Below, one piece after another: positions 24,201-29,364 of a DNA stretch of 64,000 nucleotides (position 1 is its first letter; every line of letters starts with the position of its first letter). A model generated the notes under the pieces. That model was given only the letters and a program-made list of their open reading frames with translations, made no database searches and was not told the origin of the DNA. The position numbers and the translations under genes were made by a program. Source of the DNA: Escarpia spicata (Eukaryota > Annelida > Polychaeta > Sabellida > Siboglinidae); contig OZ023214.1 in the NCBI GenBank assembly GCA_963995525.1, positions 10,282,331 to 10,346,330 of the forward strand. The letters run 5' to 3'.

Positions 24201-27200
24201 TAAGAAAGTGGTATCATGATATGAACTCGGGTGATGACGGTTGTCTTTTGAAACACACAATGTTGGTGATGGAGTTTTTCATAATTTTGTGGTGATTATT
24301 TTTAGTGGTGCAAGTTCTAACGTGAAGTTCCCATTTTTGTCCAACCTGTTGAAGTTATGGAAAGAATTAATAAAGCTGAGTAAGTTAGATTGGCCAGTCG
24401 TGTGGAGGAATTTGCATGGATCGACTGAACAAGTCTAATAAGGTCAAACTTTTAATGTGATTTGCTGGAATGTCGGATATAAAACTGATAGTTGATGGTG
24501 ACAGTAGATGACCAGATGTTAGTAACAACTTGATGTTATGGTAGTTGATGGTGACAGTAGATGACCAGAGGTTAGTAACAACTTGATGTTATTGTAGTTG
24601 ATGGTGACAGTAGATGACCAGAGGTTAGTAACAACTTGATGTTATGGTAGTTGATGGTGACAGTAGATGACCAGATGTTAGTAACAACTTGATGTTATGG
24701 TAGTTGATGGTGACAGTAGATGACCAGAGGTTAGTAACAACTTGATGTTATTGTAGTTGATGGTGACAGTAGATGACCAGATGTTAGTAACAACTTGATG
24801 TTATGGTAGTTGATGGTGACAGTAGATGACCAGAGGTTAGTAACAACTTGATGTTATTGTAGTTGATGGTGACAGTAGATGACCAGATGTTAGTAACAAC
24901 TTGATGTTATGGTAGTTGATGGTGACAGTAGATGACCAGAGGTTAGTAACAACTTGATGTTATTGTAGTTGATGGTGACAGTAGATGACCAGAGGTTAGT
25001 AACAACTTGATGTTATTGTAGTTGATGGTGACAGTAGATGACCAGAGGTTAGTAACAACTTGATGTTATTGTAGTTGATGGTGACAGTAGATGACCAGAG
25101 GTTAGTAACAACTTGATGTTATGGTAGTTGATGGTGACAGTAGATGACCAGAGGTTAGTAACAACTTGATGTTATGGTAGTTGATGGTGACAGTAGATGA
25201 CCAGAGGTTAGTAACAACTTGATGTTATTGTAGTTGATGGTGACAGTAGATGACCAGAGGTTAGTAACAACTTGATGTTATGGTAGTTGATGGTGACAGT
25301 AGATGACCAGAGGTTAGTAACAACTTGATGTTATGGTAGTTGATGGTGACAGTAGATGACCAGAGGTTAGTAACAACTTGATGTTATTGTAGTTGATGGT
25401 GACAGTAGATGACCAGAGGTTAGTAACAACTTGATGTTATTGTAGTTGATGGTGACAGTAGATGACCAGAGGTTAGTAACAACTTGATGTTATTGTAGTT
25501 GATGGTGACAGTAGATGACCAGAGGTTAGTAACAACTTGATGTTATTGTAGTTGATGGTGACAGTAGATGACCAGAGGTTAGTAACAACTTGATGTTATT
25601 GTAGTTGATGGTGACAGTAGATGACCAGAGGTTAGTAACAACTTGATGTTATTGTAGTTGATGGTGACAGTAGATGACCAGAGGTTAGTAACAACTTGAT
25701 GTTATTGTTTGGTGCAACTTTCAGACTTCCTCCAAAGGCGAGTGTGTTGAATGTACTGGAGAAGTGGCATGTGGCGTTCCATGGCACGAGCGTCACACAC
25801 ATTCGCAAGATCCTGGATACAGGAGACCTCATTCTACCAGGTGATGCACTCCTCCCTCACCCCATTCTCACCCTCCCTCACCTCTTTCTCACCCTCCCTC
25901 ACCTCCCCCTCCCCCACCCCTTTCTTACCTTTCCCTCACCCTCCCTTACCTTCACTCACCCTTCCCTCACCCTTTTCTCACCCCTCCCTAACCATTTCCT
26001 CACCCCTTCGTCACCCTTTCCTCACCCCTAACCAGACCATCACTACTCCCTCACCTTCCTTCATACCTAACCCCACCATCACACCTCCCTCACCCTTCCT
26101 TCATACCTAACCGCACCATCACCCTTCCCTAACCCCATCATCACCCTTCCCTCATACCTAACCCCACCATCACCCTCCTTCACTTAGTTGGCTGACACAG
26201 CCAACACTTCTGGTAGTTATATCTTTCGTTTCTATAATTCTTTGTTAAATGAATATCATTATTTCTGAATATAATATCTCTATCAATATCTTTATAACCA
26301 TTTAATATTTGAGAAATATGTATTTGATCTCTCCTTAATCTCCTGGTCTCTAGTGTAGTCAAACAACACTCCACGAGACATTCGTAACTAAAGTCCCCTA
26401 GACCACTGATTGCTGAAAACTAAGGAGCGTTGCCAATATGAAACACAAAATATGCCTGTAGCATACCCACATTGCCAGTTATGACTGCGATATGAAAAAT
26501 GATATTTTAGCAGTCCACAAAAATTAACTCTATTATACAGTGAATATATTGCTTCTCCCTCAGGTGACGCAGTGATGGTCAGCTCCCCGGCCGAGGCGAG
26601 TCGATGTGACGAGAACAACAAACCCGTGGAGCAGTGTGACATCGAACAAGTTACCTTCTCTCCCAGCGTTAGATACGCCGGCTGTCATTCACAAGCAACA
26701 AGATACGAGTAAGTACAAGTACAGGGGAACCTCCCTATTAAGGTCACCCTCGGGACTGGGTACAAGTGACCCGAATAGCGAGGTGACTGTATTAGCGCGA
26801 CTACTTTCCTATACTTTACTGTTACAAAAATAATTTGGGACTGTCCAGGTTGACCTTAATTGTGAGGTGGCTGTATTACCAAGGTGACCTTAATTGTGAG
26901 GTGGCTGTATTGCCAAGTGACCTTAATTGTGAGGTGGCTGTATTACCGAGGTGACCTTAATTGTGAGGTAGCTGTATTACTGATGCTCTAACAGTTAGCA
27001 CACCTAACAGGGTTACTTTATATGGGCCTTTTGTGTTGCAGATGTTTTTCAGAATTTTCTCCGTTTTGTTAATATTTAATAACTGTTTGCGCTCACAGGA
27101 TTGAGTTCACTGTTCTCTATCACTTGCAGATATCGCGACCCGAAAACTCGCAAGACCCACTCAGCGATGGTCGCCTTCCAAGTGTGTGTCAAGCCAGGGT

Positions 27201-27337
27201 CATACAAGGTCGGGACCCAAACCGTAGGGGCGAACGAAGCAATCGACCCCCGCTTCCGCAACACTGACCTCGAGTGGTCGACGAAAGAGCGGGGCGCAAC
27301 TGTTCTGTGCGCCCTGCTTATCAAGGTCGAGCAGTGA
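156..27337 (+). CDS. NEURL4: Neuralized-like protein 4, 3' two-thirds of gene (22 exons)
   Basis: NEURL4 is a centriole/centrosome-associated scaffold made of tandem NHR domains; known partners of the family are HERC2 and CP110. The exons are 156-267, 1290-1378, 3883-4138, 4633-4732, 5651-5918, 6957-7119, 8044-8286, 8473-8551, 10164-10333, 10970-11104, 13349-13488, 14506-14718, 15297-15395, 16378-16509, 17413-17580, 18153-18305, 19455-19707, 20788-20889, 21424-21562, 25725-25840, 26564-26708 and 27130-27337. They join in consistent phase into 1160 codons plus stop. The human protein is about 1560 residues with six NHRs, so roughly 400 N-terminal residues lie upstream. Recurrent NHR hallmarks are visible: FH.. 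GK/R N starts, [16 protein letters not shown] strands, TWMM.G, NLD.L..GD.VG, G.LH..ING.DQG and Y.V.DLYGQ. The C-terminus has Cys clusters and ends in LLIKVEQ. Most junctions are GT-AG; one donor is GC. Identity is very secure; exon edges come from reading frame and homology, not transcripts. Confidence 0.93.
1086..1315 (+). repeat. 45-bp minisatellite carrying the splice acceptor (5 units)
   Basis: Five near-identical 45-bp units each contain ctgtttcag followed by the first ~24 bases of exon b ([12 protein letters not shown]). The unit length is a multiple of three and no stop interrupts the array in the coding frame. Confidence 0.9.
1290..1378 (+). CDS. NEURL4: NEURL4 exon b (NHR2), acceptor inside a tandem array
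   Basis: Encodes [16 protein letters not shown] through AYNLDELQ. The chosen acceptor is the last of five identical-type acceptors spaced 45 bp apart (exon starts 1110, 1155, 1200, 1245, 1290). All are in phase 1 and open, so the exon could be up to 180 bp longer. The last one gives the normal NHR spacing. The donor at cttcag/gttggt joins to EGDRIGL. Confidence 0.8.
1583..2811 (-). mobile_element. Harbinger/PIF-type DNA transposon, internally deleted
   Basis: The termini are inverted repeats sharing TTTCATGAAGCCTACTTA. Flanking CAG at 1580-1582 and 2812-2814 could be a 3-bp target duplication, as is usual for the superfamily. Subterminal repeats of the type gctaagtag occur on both sides. The element lies in a NEURL4 intron in antisense orientation and holds a broken transposase. 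It is about 1.2 kb, short for an autonomous member. Confidence 0.85.
1765..2650 (-). pseudogene. HARBI1-like transposase remnant
   Basis: On the minus strand the first frame (from 2650) contains the helix-turn-helix-like region and the first catalytic motif [16 protein letters not shown], then [14 protein letters not shown]. Around 1990 the frame shifts: [17 protein letters not shown], with the second catalytic Asp, reads in another frame. The product ends soon after QQRKQLN, so the segment with the third acidic residue is missing. HARBI1-family transposases are normally about 350 residues. The copy is non-functional. Confidence 0.85.
2955..3545 (-). mobile_element. Penelope-like element deletion derivative with inverted ends
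   Basis: The ends are inverted copies of each other (ttcatatccaag near 2968 and its complement near 3505). The minus-strand interior encodes [18 protein letters not shown] and [14 protein letters not shown], the RT-to-endonuclease linker also seen in the larger element at 46.9-49.1 kb. The RT core and GIY-YIG domain are absent. Confidence 0.75.
3600..3740 (+). repeat. ~35-bp tandem repeat, about 4 units
   Basis: The unit reads like gacagaatagttagatttag plus agggacatgact. It lies about 140 bp upstream of NEURL4 exon c and does not include the acceptor. Confidence 0.8.
3883..4138 (+). CDS. NEURL4: NEURL4 exon c (end of NHR2 and linker)
   Basis: Encodes [20 protein letters not shown], then DQGVAS and WGVVDLYGM, closing the NHR. 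A polar linker ends at YEDD. The acceptor is gtttccag and the donor is gacg/gtgagt. Confidence 0.9.
4139..5650 (+). other. Introns around NEURL4 exon d
   Basis: AT-rich intronic sequence with a short CA run near 4430-4450. No gene or recognised mobile element is seen. Confidence 0.5.
4633..4732 (+). CDS. NEURL4: NEURL4 exon d (start of NHR3)
   Basis: Encodes [20 protein letters not shown] and [10 protein letters not shown], the canonical NHR opening. The acceptor is cttgcag and the donor is ccaag/gtaagt. It ends in phase 2. Confidence 0.88.
5651..5918 (+). CDS. NEURL4: NEURL4 exon e (NHR3 core)
   Basis: Encodes [53 protein letters not shown] and YGQNLDGLT. The acceptor is gttgttgcag and the donor is cact/gtaagt. 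Confidence 0.93.
6589..6942 (+). mobile_element. tRNA-derived SINE, copy 1
   Basis: The head has a box-A-like agcagtggcgcagtg and box B gttcgaatcc at 6641-6650. The body shares gttcactcagc, tgaatgctttccagag, gagatggtgtt and a tail with ctgctatataagaactt. Four other copies occur in the window. Its 3' end is 14 bp upstream of the acceptor of exon f. Confidence 0.85.
6957..7119 (+). CDS. NEURL4: NEURL4 exon f (end of NHR3)
   Basis: Encodes [27 protein letters not shown] and [15 protein letters not shown]. The acceptor ccttccag lies about 14 bp after the 3' end of a SINE. The donor is gtcag/gtgggg. Confidence 0.92.
7120..8043 (+). other. NEURL4 intron, no recognised content
   Basis: AT-rich sequence between exons f and g. 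No coding similarity, array or mobile element was recognised. Confidence 0.5.
8044..8286 (+). CDS. NEURL4: NEURL4 exon g (NHR4 start and core)
   Basis: Encodes an acidic linker with [20 protein letters not shown], then [19 protein letters not shown] and [14 protein letters not shown]. The acceptor is cattgtag and the donor is gctg/gtcagt. Phase 1 at both ends. Confidence 0.92.
8473..8551 (+). CDS. NEURL4: NEURL4 exon h (NHR4)
   Basis: Encodes [20 protein letters not shown], then HDTWML. The acceptor is cctacag and the donor is cttag/gtcagt. Ends in phase 2. Confidence 0.9.
8553..8622 (+). repeat. ~17-bp tandem repeat, left part
   Basis: Units of the form catgtccactctgtcac begin right after the donor of exon h. 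The same repeat resumes at 10010, so the array appears split by a 1.4-kb insertion. Confidence 0.75.
8623..10009. other. Probable insertion of unknown type splitting a minisatellite
   Basis: This 1.39-kb block separates two parts of the same 17-bp array. Its right half is more GC-rich than the surroundings, and it has an internal partial duplication (cttaccgccagcc near 9257, gtttaccgccagcc near 9360). I found no clear inverted ends and no recognisable protein, so its class is unknown. Confidence 0.45.
10010..10140 (+). repeat. ~17-bp tandem repeat, right part
   Basis: Degenerate units of cacgtgtccactctgt type match 8553-8622. The array ends about 24 bp before the acceptor of exon i. Confidence 0.75.
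10164..10333 (+). CDS. NEURL4: NEURL4 exon i (NHR4)
   Basis: Encodes [40 protein letters not shown] and GVAGTDIPS. The acceptor is ctgtcccag and the donor is ttctg/gtcagt. Confidence 0.92.
10686..10980 (+). repeat. 22-bp minisatellite carrying the splice acceptor
   Basis: About 13 units of gtgtgtatgtctctgtnCACAG form. Each junction cacag/gtgtgtatg matches the true acceptor and exon start at 10970. One unit is 20 bp. All three forward frames stay open through the array. Confidence 0.92.
10970..11104 (+). CDS. NEURL4: NEURL4 exon j (end of NHR4), acceptor in 22-bp array
   Basis: Encodes [20 protein letters not shown] and a linker with [15 protein letters not shown]. The acceptor ttcacag/gtgtgtatg is the last member of a 22-bp array whose other units carry the same junction. 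The donor is gctcag/gtcagt. Confidence 0.88.
11341..13362 (+). repeat. ~30-bp minisatellite carrying the splice acceptor (about 65 units)
   Basis: Variable units combine gtgctgtgtgtgttgtag with agatcagtcaca; some shorter variants lack parts. The final unit provides the acceptor and first 13 bases of exon k. Confidence 0.9.
13349..13488 (+). CDS. NEURL4: NEURL4 exon k (start of NHR5), acceptor in ~30-bp array
   Basis: Encodes [33 protein letters not shown] and DELFE. The only acceptor preserving phase 1 is gttgtag/agatcagtcac, which is the final unit of a 2-kb array with the same sequence. The donor is tttgag/gtcaga. Confidence 0.78.
14205..14378 (+). repeat. 54-bp tandem repeat, about 3 units
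   Basis: The unit contains agtgtattagagtaggtcat and aagcattagaacatgagtca. It lies about 130 bp upstream of exon l, which is not part of the unit. Confidence 0.85.
14506..14718 (+). CDS. NEURL4: NEURL4 exon l (NHR5 core)
   Basis: Encodes [35 protein letters not shown] and TPSLDRLE. The acceptor is cacacag and the donor is ctcgag/gtagct. It is 71 codons long. Confidence 0.9.
15137..15276 (+). repeat. 45-bp tandem repeat, 3 units
   Basis: The unit contains tgacattgtcacaaatggtg and gtgatgctacgatgac. It ends about 20 bp upstream of the acceptor of exon m. Confidence 0.9.
15297..15395 (+). CDS. NEURL4: NEURL4 exon m (NHR5)
   Basis: Encodes [20 protein letters not shown] and [13 protein letters not shown]. 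The acceptor is ggtgacag and the donor is cctaag/gttcgt. It is 33 codons long. Confidence 0.9.
15545..16010 (+). mobile_element. Non-LTR retrotransposon 3' end fragment
   Basis: Broken reading frames contain LYGG.., then [40 protein letters not shown] and RGRPK-like residues. This is the usual C-terminal end of LINE reverse transcriptase ORFs. It is 5'-truncated and degenerate, inside a NEURL4 intron. Confidence 0.75.
16378..16509 (+). CDS. NEURL4: NEURL4 exon n (end of NHR5), donor in 53-bp array
   Basis: Encodes [20 protein letters not shown], then a linker ending SISSRCIE. The donor ttgag/gtaagtt and the last ~45 exon bases are repeated 11 more times in the following intron. Confidence 0.9.
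16463..17115 (+). repeat. ~53-bp minisatellite carrying the splice donor (12 units including the exon copy)
   Basis: The unit runs from ccctctattgtaatgtcc through agtcgttgtattgag into gtaagttactgcc. The first copy is the end of exon n with its donor at 16510. Eleven more copies follow, nearly all keeping gag/gtaagtt or gag/gtgagtt. Confidence 0.93.
17243..17395 (+). mobile_element. tRNA-derived SINE, 3'-truncated copy 2
   Basis: The head reads gagcagtgactagag with a box B variant gatttgaatcc and the shared body ctgtatgaatgagtacctgg. It breaks off about 18 bp before the acceptor of exon o. Confidence 0.75.
17413..17580 (+). CDS. NEURL4: NEURL4 exon o (start of NHR6)
   Basis: Encodes [38 protein letters not shown] and PLPRNHMFK. 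The acceptor is gtgaccag and the donor is ttcaaa/gtgagt. Confidence 0.92.
17667..17930. repeat. Foldback (long inverted repeat), ~125-bp arms
   Basis: The arms are nearly perfect complements, centred on ctggttgtagaccag near 17795, with shared blocks such as cagattttggcagaatgatc and its complement. It could be a foldback MITE. Confidence 0.9.
18153..18305 (+). CDS. NEURL4: NEURL4 exon p (NHR6 core)
   Basis: Encodes [20 protein letters not shown], then [17 protein letters not shown] and FHSSVK. The acceptor is ggccacag and the donor is gtcaag/gtaaga. Confidence 0.92.
18361..18665 (+). mobile_element. tRNA-derived SINE, copy 3
   Basis: The head is cagtggcgcagtgcctagag with box B ggttcgaatgc at 18411. 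The body and tail (gagatggtgttcggttgaac, aaagtcctttgagcagtcc) match the other copies. It lies 55 bp after exon p. Confidence 0.88.
19235..19435 (+). repeat. Dispersed repeat, forward copy flanking exon q
   Basis: Shares gagttctgagatgatccct and a G-rich gggaggtggg block with the reverse complement of 20632-20740. It ends 20 bp upstream of exon q. Confidence 0.7.
19455..19707 (+). CDS. NEURL4: NEURL4 exon q (end of NHR6)
   Basis: Encodes [36 protein letters not shown] and [16 protein letters not shown], then an acidic linker. The acceptor is tgtctag and the donor is gacg/gtgggt. The exon is flanked by inverted copies of one dispersed repeat. Confidence 0.93.
20123..20160 (+). repeat. GTGC microsatellite
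   Basis: A tgtgtg run followed by repeated tgcg units. Confidence 0.9.
20632..20740 (-). repeat. Dispersed repeat, inverted copy flanking exon q
   Basis: Its reverse complement reads ggaggattagaggcagtttt ... gttctgagatgatccctaa, matching 19235-19435 except for about 70 bp missing internally. Confidence 0.7.
20788..20889 (+). CDS. NEURL4: NEURL4 exon r (first Cys cluster)
   Basis: Encodes [20 protein letters not shown], then [12 protein letters not shown]. The Cys spacing suggests metal binding (inference). The acceptor is gatgacag and the donor is cctg/gtaagc. Confidence 0.9.
21424..21562 (+). CDS. NEURL4: NEURL4 exon s (second Cys cluster), GC donor
   Basis: Encodes [20 protein letters not shown] and [13 protein letters not shown]. 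The acceptor is cttacag. The only donor giving phase 2, as the next exon (R/LPPKASV) requires, is ctcag/gcaagt, a strong GC-AG donor. Confidence 0.88.
21594..24045 (+). repeat. 21-bp minisatellite, about 117 units
   Basis: The unit is aacatgttgggtgtgaatct plus g, with t/a variants at a few positions. It starts 32 bp after the GC donor of exon s. Because 21 is divisible by three, both strands show long open frames (over 850 codons); these are repeat artefacts, not genes. Confidence 0.97.
24085..24165 (+). mobile_element. SINE tail fragment
   Basis: gaagtgtaaagcacttagaa and cactgtgtgata resemble the 3' part of the tRNA-SINE family, heavily diverged. Confidence 0.4.
24484..25708 (+). repeat. 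53-bp minisatellite, about 23 units
   Basis: The unit contains gtagttgatggtgacagtag, atgaccagag and gttagtaacaacttgatgtt. It ends about 16 bp before the acceptor of exon t. Units are highly uniform, which suggests recent homogenisation. Confidence 0.95.
25725..25840 (+). CDS. NEURL4: NEURL4 exon t (HGT-containing C-terminal module)
   Basis: Encodes [38 protein letters not shown]. The acceptor aactttcag lies about 15 bp after a 53-bp array. The donor is ctaccag/gtgatg. Confidence 0.93.
25845..26185 (+). repeat. C/T-rich degenerate repeat (ccctcaccc type)
   Basis: Directly after the donor of exon t, runs such as accctccctcacctcttt recur with loose periodicity, later drifting to ctaaccccaccatcaccc. 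The strand bias is strongly pyrimidine. Confidence 0.85.
26186..26390 (-). mobile_element. Non-LTR retrotransposon 3' end fragment (L2/CR1-like)
   Basis: The minus strand encodes [20 protein letters not shown], then [13 protein letters not shown], the conserved C-terminal stretch of LINE RT ORFs. The same motif recurs on the plus strand near 45.2 kb. Confidence 0.7.
26564..26708 (+). CDS. NEURL4: NEURL4 exon u
   Basis: Encodes [39 protein letters not shown] and QATRY. The acceptor is tccctcag and the donor is tacga/gtaagt. Confidence 0.93.
26845..26985 (+). repeat. ~34-bp tandem repeat, about 4 units
   Basis: The unit contains gaccttaattgtgaggtgg and ctgtattaccaagg. It lies in the last NEURL4 intron. 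Confidence 0.85.
27130..27337 (+). CDS. NEURL4: NEURL4 last coding exon
   Basis: Encodes [56 protein letters not shown] and [12 protein letters not shown], then TGA at 27335-27337. The acceptor is cacttgcag. Confidence 0.95.
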
Positions 27338-28087
27338 CCTTGAACTCGGAACTGTTTGCAACGTAACACAAGGAATATGTTATTGTATTTATTTCATGCC
27401 AGCTGCAAAGGCAGCGTTAGCATTGTACATAACATCCTTTCATCCGTGTACATATAACTTGTGAGCATGTAAATATTTGACCTATTTAAATGCAGGAGTA
27501 GTATAAATACAAAGCCTAGTTGATCTCGGTGAAAGACTTGTATGTATGTCGCCAGGCATAATTAATATAAAACCATGTCTTCAACATAACTTATGACATG
27601 TAAGGTCACCACCATTGTGGGTAGTGCCAGTTCTATGGCACGTGGAAGTTAGATCAATTGAAAACATTTTTCTTGCATGAATATCAGACACCTTTATGTA
27701 GCTTGTTTTACTCAATATAGCGCCATTACTTTTTATTAAATGTTCAAGGTTTTTGCCAGCTACATCTTTTTAAGATTTCAATGATTTTTAGTTATTTATT
27801 ATTTGGCATTTTTACATTTAGATTACAATTTTAAATAACTACAACTTTGAATAATATTTAAGATTGTCTGTTGATACTTTATGTACACTGTATGGGAATG
27901 TTGCAGGTGACTGCAGAAGTTAGATCAAACAGTAATTATGTTTTACTGTACATGATACCAAATATTTGGTCATCTCTTAGTTGATCTGTGCATGGTTTAT
28001 TTGTACATAAATGCTTTGTGTTGGCAGTGTCTTTGTTTCTTGGTGACCTCGCATTGACAGTGATAAAAACAAGGTAACACATAATAT

Positions 28088-28240
28088 TACTGAACATTCT
28101 TCAGGATAGTTCGTTTTCAAATTAGAAACTTTCATTTTTCATATCCAAGAATCATGTTAAATTACCTGGTAGAGGCTTTCGTTGATGTGTCACGCCGACT
28201 TCATCAGTACCTATGACGCTGAATCAAAGTTTCTAATTTT
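28088..28240 (+). mobile_element. Solo Penelope-like terminal fragment
   Basis: Contains attcttcaggatagttcg, ttcatatccaagaatcatg, cctggtagaggctttcgttg and cacgccgacttcatcagta, matching the termini at 43158-43515 and 2955-3545. No coding interior remains. Confidence 0.75.
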
Positions 28241-29070
28241 AAGGTAACACATAGTTTACACACAAATAACACACGATACTAAAAATGTCTCCATGGTTTG
28301 TATTAAAATAAGTTGCAAACCAACATACTTAATTGTGCTTTAGACATTAATTTACACTGATGCTATATATGACTTCTGATTATGTGACGTCACAGATAAC
28401 AGTACCATTCTTAAAAATATGTGACACTATATCAAGGCAACACATTTCCTAAGAGATGTACAGTGAAAGCATCTACCGTGGTGTATCAGTCTTCAGATTG
28501 AGGGTCAGTTTTTTAACATGATTTTCTGCACAAAAGGGCAACTGTTATCACCACTGAAGTATTTTGATCTTACTCGTTTTCGCTGACTATGTTATTATAC
28601 TGTTGGCAATTACAGAATTGCATACAACAGCTAATAGTTTCTGAATAAATTAAATACAATTCCACCGTGATACCATTCTATTTATTTCTTCAGTGAAAAT
28701 AATGTAAATTAAGTAAATAACTACCTATATTTTTTAATACATCAAATGGTAGATCAGAGGCCAATGGTTCAAGGAAGCAAATGGCTGTAGAAAGGGCAAC
28801 TGGGAGGTGATACACTTAGTGTCTCCTAGTTGGCGTACAAGCATTCACCACAACTGATTCACTCATGTGCAACTGCTCCAGACATTGATGTAATGTTCCC
28901 ATATATTAACCCTGTTTTCCATGTGATGTGACTATATTAAAAAAACAGTAGCCTTACATATAGAGTTTACATCAGGGTCCTGCATATCGGGAAAAATCCT
29001 TCCTGTAAAAAACTTGCATATAAATTCATTGTATTTCTGGCCTGAGACATTTTGTTATGTATTAACTCAA

Positions 29071-29076
29071 TTTATT
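29071..29076 (-). terminator. Candidate poly(A) signal of SLC12A9
   Basis: TTTATT on the plus strand is AATAAA on the minus strand, just beyond the 70-bp array. If used, the transcript would carry the entire array in its 3' UTR. Weakly supported without transcript data. Confidence 0.3.
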
Positions 29077-29364
29077 CTTAGCAAAATCAATAATGTAAAA
29101 TGTCTTATTTCTTGATCTTAATAAAACAAGACATGATCACATAAAACAAAGCACAGCAACATTTTCTTGGGATTTCAATCTTAGAGAAGTTTTCATTAAA
29201 TATGGCATCATTATAAGTATACAGAACAACTTAAAATACTTATGTAACCTATTCACTTAAACAAAATAAGAAAAAGATTATATAAAACAAATTGTCCTAG
29301 AACCCTTATTTACTTGGTGGTTAAAAAAGTGTGTTAACATGCATTTGTTAACAAGCCTGTGGTT

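Larger units (their letters stand above)
27338..29125 (+). other. NEURL4 3' untranslated / intergenic region with candidate poly(A) signals
   Basis: No coding signal is seen after the stop. AATAAA occurs at 28644-28649 and 29120-29125, with weaker variants earlier, so the 3' end cannot be placed by sequence alone. A solo Penelope-end fragment sits at 28088-28240. The convergent SLC12A9 has its own candidate signal at 29071-29076, so the two 3' ends may overlap. Confidence 0.4.
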
